5,340 nucleotides of DNA from assembly GCA_002389675.1 (NCBI GenBank), contig DGQF01000058.1, forward strand, positions 3,379-8,718, written 5' to 3'. Source of the stretch: Gammaproteobacteria bacterium UBA4421. GTDB lineage: Bacteria > Pseudomonadota > Gammaproteobacteria > Pseudomonadales > Azotimanducaceae. A program made the translations under genes and the position numbers. Of this stretch, positions 1-5,340 are shown in pieces (position 1 is the first letter of the stretch; each line of letters opens with the position of its first letter). The notes beneath the pieces are model-generated. The model did not search any database. It was not told the origin of the DNA and was given only the letters and a program-made list of their open reading frames with translations.

Positions 1-3000
1 TTATCTGCGTCGTTACCCACCAGGGAATCGTTACCAGAACCTGCGTAGGCCCTTTCAATCACGGTCCACGATGCGATGCCGTGGGACACGGTGTTCGCGG
101 CAATCACGCCTTGGGTCAAATTAATCACAATGTCGTAGGTCACGGGTGACGCATTGATCACGTCGTAACCCTGCTCATCCTCCAAGCTTTGAGGGCTCGC
201 GGATTCAAATCCTTCATTCGTGAAAATATAGGTATCGTCTCCTGTTTGACGCTCACCAAACAGTCTAAGTGAGAGACTTGCCACATCGCCCGTCCCTTCA
301 GCTCTGACGTCCGTAATGGAGATCGTCCAAGTACCGGAGGCTGCCTCACCCCAAAATTGAGTGCTGCTAAAATCCCATAACAAATGATTCGGCAAGCCGC
401 TATCGGGACCAGAGAGCCCAAACGGCTGTTCGGCATTCACTGTGGGTCGATCCATCAGCACCGAAACGGTTCCGTTGGGTGATGTCAGCGTAATCACAAG
501 ATCGCCCAAGCGCTCATGACTCAAATCGACGCCAAGCTCGAGACGCTCAACGGTCATCGAACTATCGATCTCGAAATTAATCGTATAGCTATCCCCATCG
601 CCATCTGGAATTGCCGTCGACAGCCCAAAAGCCCGAGCGGAGGCTGAAACCTCGTTCAGCGTCGTGCTCGATGCTAGCCAGGTTCTGGCCAGCTGCACCG
701 CAGCGTAAGCATCAACCACACCAAAACCAGACTGATCATTAAAGCGCAACCCACCTAAGTTATGGTCCTGTGCAGCATTTTCTTTCCAATCTTGTGCGTC
801 CGGATGACTTGCCGAATAGGCTAAAATTTTCTGGACATCCCGGTACCCTAAGTTCGGATTTGCTTCGAGCATGAGAGCGATCACGCCCGTCACAACCGAC
901 GCCGCAGCCGACGTGCCCGACAGCTGAGTATAATTGCCCGGGTCATTACCTTCGGCGCCTACGCGATCTGTGGTGAGCAGGCCAACCCCATAACTCGCAA
1001 TATGGACATTCGCGCCCGGCGTGCTGAATCCCGCACTACTGCCATCATTTTCAACAGCGCCGACCGTAATAACCTCTCTGGCGTTCTGAAAATTATGATA
1101 ATTCGTATTGTCCCCGGCTGCAGCACCATTGCCAGCAGAGAATACCCAGATCGTCCCCAACCCAGACCGGCCGTCTACCACACCATCTCTAATCGCGAGC
1201 CAGGCTGCCGTCATTGATGCGCTATTGAAATTATCTTCAAACGGTAGAGAGGCGCCCCAACTGTTGTTACTGATGTCGAATTGCCATTGAAGCTCTAGCG
1301 CCTCGATCATCTGAGGCCAGGTCCACCTGACTCGAACTGACGTCATCAGCGCATCCGGTGCGATACCGCGAATACCCGTTTCATTATTCGCGACTGACCC
1401 AATAATTCCCGCCACTTGGGTTCCATGATTATCTTCAGGCGTTCCAACCAGAGGAGGATATTTAGGATCCCCATTTTGAGTGTTGAACTGAGTGTCAAAG
1501 GCACTCGCTAGATTCAAATTATCTTGCAGATCGGGGTGGGTACTGTCGACGCCGTCGTCAACAATACCAATTGTAACGCCAGCACCTGAGTACTCGTCCT
1601 CCAACTGGGTGACGTTCGATGCCGATAAGTACCATTGCGCTGAGACCAGTGGGTCCGCAACACCACCAAACAACTCTCTTACCCTCGCGGTATAGGTGCC
1701 GGTTGCGGATTGTTCGCCAATGACCTCTAAATAGAAATCGCCGGTAACCTCAGGGGTAAACTGGATTCGAGCGTCTTGCCCAGCACCCGAGTTGCGATCG
1801 ACTAGCAACACATTCCCTTCGGCATCTAAAACTCGCAGACCGGCATCCGTCAGACTCCCACCTTCACCATCACCACTGGCTAAAACGTCAATCAAATAGA
1901 CTTTCCCAGCTTCCATCGAGACCTTAATCCAGTCTCTGTCTCCGGCAACTTCTATCTCACCAGCAATCGGTGCGCCTGGTGTCACGATCACGCCAGATTG
2001 CGAATCTGCAGCAATATCATCCTCCGGGTTTTCAACCTGCGTTCCTTGGGACGATTCCAAAGTGTAGGTGCCAATATTGCCTGGCAGGTTTTCAGAACTG
2101 ACTTCAATGAAATAGCGACCGCTTTCAAACACAGCGATTGAAAAATCTGTTCGGCCTGTCTCTGAATCATAGGTGCCGACGCTCACCAATTGCCCAGCTT
2201 CGTTAAGCAAGCGCAATTTAGCCTGACCCAAGGTCCCTAACCCGTCAAAGTAAGATTTAATGATAAATTGATAAACATTGCCGGCACTTAAGTTCACCGC
2301 AAATAAGTCGCGATCGCTTAAATCATCAATTTTTCCAGGGGCGCTCTCGTTGATCGCCAATATTCCTAAACCGGCATCGTCATATTCAGCGATGACGTCA
2401 ACCCGATCATCGCCCGCATTTAAGCCCAAATCGATGACTTTAACCTGGTACTGACCAGTACTATTTGCATCTCCCGCACTGACAGTCAGCGCCAAGGTTC
2501 CGTCCGTGACTGGCGCCAGAACGGCGCTTGCATAAACCGAAGGATTGCCTTCTCTGCCGGAGACAACCATATCCTTCGCTCCGTCATCATCATTCCAAGT
2601 CAATTGTAAATTCGACCCAGGGAGCGGCGCTTGGAAACCATCCCGGATGGGGGTCGTCTCAATTCGATAGGTGTGACCGGCTTCAAGGGCGACCTCAAAG
2701 GTATCGTCATCGCCGGCTAAGTGAATCACTGCTGTGTAAACCGCTTCCCTTGCGGCACTGCCGTCTAGGAAGACCAGCGTCAGAGCACCGTCAGAATCCT
2801 CATCCGAAAGATCCCCAACCGACACGCTGATTTGGTAGTTGCCAATCGCGCCCGCACCATCAATCACTCTCGCATAGTAAATACCGTTCTGAGGCGCAAT
2901 GAAGCTTGCGGTAGCGCGCCCATCATCTGTTTCAAGGCCATCCCCAAGCGCCAGCGGATTGCCCTGCGCATCCAGCACTTCAACCATGGGGCGACTTAAG

Positions 3001-5340
3001 GCCGATCCATCGCCGGCAACAACAGAAACTGACAACACTTGGCCAGCATCCGCTGAGAATTCAAACCAATCCTGGTCGGCGTCGGTCGCTAAGCCATTCG
3101 AGTCCGTTGCTCTCACACCGAAGGCGCCGTCGTTCCATTGAATCCCGCCTAAAACCACTTCATCGAGCGTCAACTCGGTCGCATTGGCGATCGTGTTACC
3201 ATGATCATCCGGTGCGCGCGTGCTCAACACATAACTTCCGGTATCATTATTTTCACTGGCCCCGACCACGAGGTAGTAATCACCTGTGGCCAAAGCGGTA
3301 AAGGCTAGCGCCGGCTCGTTAGACGTGAGCATGTCATCAACCGTTTCAAGCAACACCCCGGCCGCATCACGGACCTGCAACGTGGGATCCGTCAAACTCC
3401 CAGCACCACTCGCGCTGGCGCTTACCCGGAAAACATAGGTCTGCCCTTCTTCTAAACGAACCCGAACCCAATCTTGATCACCGGGTGTTAAAAGGCTGCC
3501 CGCAAAGGCCTGACCAGGATCTATTTGTACCGTGGTTCCGGTATTGTTTGCCGCGTCATCCGGTGGAAGATCCCGCTGGCTTGCCACCAGCGTGTAAGAT
3601 CCTAGCCCTGAAGATGCGCTCGATGAGACTTCGAGGTAGATGGTCCCACTGCTTTCTGGCGAGAAATACAACCGCGCGTCGTTACCAAGGTTACTATTAT
3701 TATCAAAGGCAATCAGCTTGCCATCTGCATCAAATACCCTCAGATACGGATCCAACAAGGTGCCAGCATTGCTGGCGAACCCCAACAAATCGATCAAATA
3801 AACACGACCGGCTTCGACTTCCAGCGTCACCACATCTTTATCGCCTGGGGAGCCAATTTCGCCCGTTAGAGCGGCATCGAGATCGACCGCGGCGGTTGCG
3901 ACCAAAAGCTCTGACGGGTAGTCATCGGGCGGCGCAAGGCTCACCGAAACCTGGTACGCCCCGGTGTCGAAACGATCAGAACTTCGAACCTCTAAGAAAT
4001 AAAGACCATCCTGATCCGGCGTAAAATAAGCTCTGGCATCAAAGGTGCCAGAAAAATCATCAATCTTTGCAATTAGATTGCCGGCTTGGTCTCGAATGAT
4101 CAGCATCGGATCGGTTAAGGGGTCCAATCCTCCTGCGCTATTGACCTCAGCTTTGACATCGATCACATACGTGACCGCTGCGCTCATGCCGGTTGCGAAC
4201 CAATCACTATCACCAATATAGGAAATGAGCCCAGACTGCGGCGCGCCTAGATTGACTTGACCCAGCGTGCCAGTATTGGCCGCATAGTCATCTTCAAGGC
4301 TCGCGCCGTCAAGCTGGAAGGTTCCTCTGGAGGCGTTACCGGAGGCCCCTGCATCGAGGAAATACCATCCGGAATCATTGGCGGTAAAGATTAGGCTGGC
4401 ACTATTACCCTCGCCCGAATCGTCATCAAACCCTAAGAGCACACCGGTTACCGAGCGAATTGATAACTGCGGATTGGCTAATGTTGCCCCACTTGTCTCA
4501 CCCGTCAAATTAAAGTTGTAGGTTACGCCCTTATCCAGCCAAACCCGGTACCAGTCTCGGTCAGTAAGCTCATTAACCTCGCCCTCAATTTGGAACCGGC
4601 CGTCTGCATCCCATTCAACGCGCTCCGTCGACGACACATTTCCCGCCACAGAATCCAGACTCTTCTGAGACAAGGTCCAAGACCCAGAACTAATACCCGC
4701 CACGTCAGAAACCGCTAAATAGAAGACGCCACTTTGCTGCGGCCTGAAGATGATCACGTCATCGGTGCCAGCAACCCCAACCTCAGATTCAATGCCTTGT
4801 TCAACCGCCTGCCCATTGGCATCCAGCAGTTGCAACTTAGGATCAAGCAGGGTCCCACCGCCTGAAGAGAGGCCCTGAAGGCTGAACTCGTATCGCGTCC
4901 CCTCGATCAGTTCTGTTCTAATCCAATCACTATCCTTGGCTTCACCAATAAACCCTTGGACCTGCCTATCCTGCGGATTAATCTGCCCCAAGGTTTCGAT
5001 GCTGCCTGCATAATCATCCTTAAACCCAAGGGTAAAGCTGTAATCGGCGCTGCCGACACCCTCAACACCGTTCTCACCCGCATAGCGCCCAACATGAACG
5101 ATGACTGACCCGCCTGCGAAAGGCTCGCCGTTTAAAATTGGTAACCAATTTAAGCTGTTATCTATGCCCGTATATAACCATGGCGCTTCTTCGCCCGTAA
5201 CGAGTGATCTAAAGCTAAGTTGAAGTCCAGTTTCAGCATCAAAGATACCGAGGTACATAACAGACCCATCGGTGACCGAAGAATCTAATGTAAGGGGCGA
5301 ATTAGGCACAAGTGCGCTGGCATACAAATCCGTATCGCCA
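1..5340 (-). CDS. Giant secreted kexin-like (S8) serine protease with N-terminal PPC-like repeat array, P-domain and RTX/serralysin-type C-terminus; partial at both ends
   Basis: One minus-strand frame (codons at + 3-5 to 5337-5339) stays open for 1779 codons without a stop. Domain order is about ten PPC-like repeats (residues 1-1221), a kexin/furin-type subtilisin domain (1222-1560), a P-domain (1561-1697) and the start of a serralysin C-terminal/RTX region (1698-1779). The catalytic set is Asp1261 in VDDGVD, His1305 in HGTQVAGI, oxyanion Asn1404 in SAGNG and Ser1477 in SGTSAAA. The family hydrolyses peptide bonds, and the P-domain normally stabilises the catalytic domain. The chain is acidic, has about 19 lysines and no cysteine that I found. 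With the RTX-like end this suggests export by a type I system and calcium-dependent folding outside the cell (inference). Start, ribosome binding site and stop lie outside the window. The protein must exceed 1779 residues, far longer than a typical subtilase. Protease identity is secure; substrate and physiological role are unknown. Confidence 0.97.
3..248 (-). other. Serralysin-type (M10) C-terminal / RTX region, start only (residues 1698-1779)
   Basis: DDTYIFTNEGFE resembles the DTYxF opening of serralysin C-terminal domains. YDVINAS, YDIVINLTQGVIAAN and TVIERAYAGSGNDSLVGND follow in the family's order (D.I.AS, D..I.L..G.I, .IE.A.GG.GND.L.GN). GSGNDSLVG approximates the RTX nonapeptide GGxGxDxLx, which binds calcium in a parallel beta-roll. 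Such regions lie next to the C-terminal type I secretion signal. Further nonapeptides and the stop codon are expected beyond +1 but are not visible. Confidence 0.85.
249..659 (-). other. Proprotein-convertase P-domain (residues 1561-1697)
   Basis: A beta-barrel domain that in the kexin/furin family packs on the catalytic domain and is needed for its folding and stability. Visible landmarks are STAIPDGDGDSYTINFEI at the start, LGVDLSHERLGDLVITLTSP (the H..LGDL.I.L.SP signature), NGTVSVLMDRP, HLLWDFSSTQFWGE, ASGTWTISITD and GDVASLSLRLFG at the end. The length of about 125 residues is normal for the family. The DGDGDS segment at + 591-605 is a likely metal-binding acidic loop. Confidence 0.93.
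909..911 (-). other. Catalytic Ser1477 codon
   Basis: Ser of GTSAAA, the nucleophile block of subtilases. The residue after SAAA is Ser1481 instead of the usual Pro. Confidence 0.95.
1128..1130 (-). other. Oxyanion-hole Asn1404 codon
   Basis: Asn of SAGNG, preceded by the GLGTIWVF strand. It matches the furin/kexin SGNGG block, whose Asn forms the oxyanion hole. Confidence 0.85.
1425..1427 (-). other. Catalytic His1305 codon
   Basis: His of the HGTQVAGI motif, the conserved second block of subtilases (HGTxxAG). Confidence 0.93.
1557..1559 (-). other. Catalytic Asp1261 codon
   Basis: First Asp of the VDDGVD motif. By homology with Kex2 and furin this is the triad Asp. The second Asp (1262) corresponds to the furin residue that helps line the S2 pocket. 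Confidence 0.9.
1677..2021 (-). repeat. PPC-like repeat 9, last unit before the protease, residues 1107-1221
   Basis: It opens with EDDIAADSQSG and carries IAGEIEVAGDRDWIKVSMEAG, KVYLIDVL, GSLTDAGLRVLDAEGNVLL, DARIQFTPEVTGDFYLEVIG and TGTYTARV. This is a textbook-like PPC motif order. The kexin-type catalytic domain starts about eight residues later (ADPLVSAQWYL), so no separate S8 inhibitory propeptide fits between the two. Confidence 0.85.
2022..2411 (-). repeat. PPC-like repeat 8, residues 977-1106
   Basis: After an acidic linker (DDRVDVIAEYDD) the unit shows DLSDRDLFAVNLSAGNVYQF (Leu in place of the GDxDW Trp), GLGTLGQAKLRLLNEAGQLV, a FESGRYFIEVSSEN strand and IGTYTLESS. The core is about 120 residues from Asp987 and the order of motifs matches the other repeats. 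Confidence 0.78.
2412..2813 (-). repeat. PPC-like repeat 7, most diverged unit, residues 843-976
   Basis: The repeat signature is weak but present: AGDDDTFEVALEAGHTYRIE matches the GDxDWxxVxLxAGxxY stretch, and DANSTGQYQVKVIDL matches the closing strand. The LxDP/LxDxxG turn is replaced by LQLTWNDDDG. The unit starts with a DxDxDG loop. It could instead be a different Ca-binding beta-sandwich inserted in the array. Confidence 0.6.
2781..2804 (-). other. DxDxDG calcium-binding-type loop, residues 846-853
   Basis: The residues DEDSDGAL fit the DxDxDG acidic loop, in which alternating Asp side chains bind one calcium ion in EF-hand-like, dockerin and related extracellular domains. It sits at the joint between repeats 6 and 7. 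Calcium binding is inferred from the motif alone. Confidence 0.45.
2814..3209 (-). repeat. PPC-like repeat 6 with insertion, residues 711-842
   Basis: It opens with DDHGNTIANATEL, which is close to the classic PPC start. An extra stretch follows (residues 731-752, GGIQWNDGAFG to SNGLA) before DADQDWFEFSADAGQ. Later landmarks are RPMVEVLDAQGNPLA, a FIAPQNGIYYARV strand and GNYQISVS. At about 132 residues it is longer than the typical 117-122, and the insertion accounts for the difference. Confidence 0.8.
3210..3560 (-). repeat. PPC-like repeat 5, residues 594-710
   Basis: A near-consensus unit of 117 residues with DDAANNTGT, LTPGDQDWVRVRLEEGQTY, SGAGSLTDPTLQVRDAAGVLL, VDDMLTSNEPALAF, TGDYYLVVGAS and TGSYVLS. 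All the PPC landmarks are present, including the GDxDW, the TDPxLxVxDxxG turn and the TGxYxL closing strand. Confidence 0.85.
3561..3926 (-). repeat. PPC-like repeat 4, residues 472-593
   Basis: The landmarks are DDYPSELL, TGEIGSPGDKDV (Val in place of the usual Trp), AGRVYLIDLLG, GTLLDPYLRVFDADGKLIA, NDARLYFSPESSG, IYLEVSSS and GSYTLVAS. By eye it resembles repeat 9 more than its neighbours: both share a GxVYLID strand, LRVxDAxG and DARxxFxPE. This may mean the array expanded by segmental duplication rather than only by copying adjacent units. Confidence 0.85.
3927..4292 (-). repeat. PPC-like repeat 3, residues 350-471
   Basis: A near-consensus unit: DDYAANTGTLGQVNLG at the start, YIGDSDWFA, a TYVIDV strand, LTDPMLIIRDQAGNLIA, the acidic DDFSGTFDARAYF loop, and DGLYFLEVRSS ending in TGAYQVSVS. 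This order of motifs matches the PPC family. The length is 122 residues and it runs straight into repeat 4 through a PPDDY joint. Confidence 0.85.
4293..4655 (-). repeat. PPC-like repeat 2, residues 229-349
   Basis: The landmarks are DSVAGN at the start, LTDRDWYRVWLDKG in the middle, ATLANPQLSIRS (NP in place of the usual DP), GFDDDSGEGNSASLIF and SGWYFLDAG. The length is again 121 residues. The opening DDY is degraded to DSV, and the usual YLEV closing strand reads YFLDAG, so this unit is more diverged than repeats 1 and 3. Confidence 0.75.
4656..5018 (-). repeat. PPC-like repeat 1, residues 108-228
   Basis: It opens with DDYAGSIETLGQI and has KDSDWI (the GDxDW position), a GTRYEFSLQG strand, the near-consensus GTLLDPKLQLLDANGQ turn and a closing QSGVFYLAVSD strand. 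These are the landmarks of bacterial pre-peptidase C-terminal domains, which fold as small beta-sandwiches with calcium-binding acidic loops and usually accompany secreted proteases. The unit length is 121 residues. Its role here is probably structural or substrate/surface binding (inference). Confidence 0.8.
5019..5339 (-). repeat. PPC-like repeat 0 (partial, divergent), residues 1-107
   Basis: The window enters the protein inside a repeat, at GDTDLY, which matches the GDxDW motif that marks the middle of the other units. It continues with a strand ending in GIFDAETG, equivalent to the LxDxxG turn of the other repeats. It ends with SVIVHVGRYAG and a YSFTLGF strand before the DDY that opens repeat 1. 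The middle (residues 46-77) is rich in Trp and Pro and does not match the other units well. This is either a degenerate PPC-like unit or a related beta-sandwich. More repeats may lie beyond +5340. Confidence 0.6.

Larger units (their letters stand above)
660..1676 (-). other. Peptidase S8 catalytic domain, kexin/furin-like (residues 1222-1560)
   Basis: The domain starts with DPLVSAQWYL, the kexin-family lead-in (DPLF..QWHL). Asp1261 lies in GIVDDGVDSTHPDL, whose DDG is characteristic of the kexin/furin branch rather than the DTG/DSG of most bacterial subtilisins. His1305 is in NHGTQVAGIIG, the oxyanion Asn1404 in IWVFSAGNG, and the nucleophile Ser1477 in LSGTSAAASVVTGV. LEANPNL..RDVQKIL after the Ser matches the kexin helix. 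All catalytic residues are present, so the domain should be active. The Pro that normally follows GTSAAA is Ser1481. The position I align with the furin S1-pocket Asp306 is His1415, so a strict preference for basic residues is doubtful (inference from manual alignment). Confidence 0.95.

Noticed and set aside
158..436. Minus-strand open frame of 92 codons in another frame
   Set aside because: It overlaps the P-domain and the start of the serralysin-type region in the wrong frame, and its translation matches nothing I recognise. Two similar minus-strand frames at 1988-2170 and 4907-5095 are rejected for the same reason.
1002..1695. Three plus-strand open frames over the catalytic domain (71, 60 and 67 codons)
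   Set aside because: They are opposite the region encoding the conserved S8 catalytic motifs and have no motif of their own.
2528..3301. Three overlapping plus-strand open frames (100, 80 and 64 codons)
   Set aside because: They are antisense shadows over repeats 5-7, with low-complexity, Arg/Ser/Pro-rich translations and no family resemblance.
3485..4024. Plus-strand open frame of 179 codons
   Set aside because: It lies antisense to repeats 4 and 5 of the large minus-strand gene, its product is rich in Arg, Pro and His with no recognisable domain, and the opposing frame has clear conserved motifs throughout.
1677..5339. Nucleotide tandem repeat or CRISPR-like array
   Set aside because: The periodicity of about 360 bases is a protein-domain repeat. 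The units are strongly diverged at DNA level, with no identical short repeats and spacers.
1..5340. Possible frameshift or pseudogene
   Set aside because: One frame stays open from edge to edge, domain motifs run in order without a change of frame, and all catalytic residues are present.

Overview
The whole window lies inside one giant protein-coding gene read on the minus strand. The frame whose codons occupy + positions 3-5, 6-8 and so on to 5337-5339 has no stop codon for 1779 codons. Neither the true start (beyond +5340) nor the true stop (below +1) is in the window. Residue numbers below count from the window edge: residue n occupies + positions 5340-3n to 5342-3n.

Layout from N- to C-terminus (right to left on the map). 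Residues 1-1221 are a tandem array of about ten beta-sandwich repeats of roughly 117-134 residues, resembling bacterial pre-peptidase C-terminal (PPC) domains. Residues 1222-1560 are a subtilisin-fold serine protease (peptidase S8) of the kexin/furin type, with the complete Asp1261/His1305/Asn1404/Ser1477 active-site set. Residues 1561-1697 are a proprotein-convertase P-domain. Residues 1698-1779 are the start of a serralysin-type (peptidase M10 C-terminal) region leading into a first RTX-like calcium-binding nonapeptide, cut by the window edge.

The protein is very acidic, poor in lysine (about 19 in 1779 residues), and I found no cysteine codon. With the RTX-type C-terminus this points to a secreted, calcium-dependent exoprotease exported by a type I secretion system of a Gram-negative bacterium. 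A marine proteobacterium is my best guess, but the sequence does not fix the taxon.

The unusual point is the domain order. PPC-type domains normally follow the protease they belong to; here a long array precedes the catalytic domain, with no recognisable S8 inhibitory propeptide between them. I see no RNA genes, mobile elements, CRISPR arrays, promoters or terminators, as expected for a window that is wholly intragenic. The smaller open frames on both strands are shadows of the large one.
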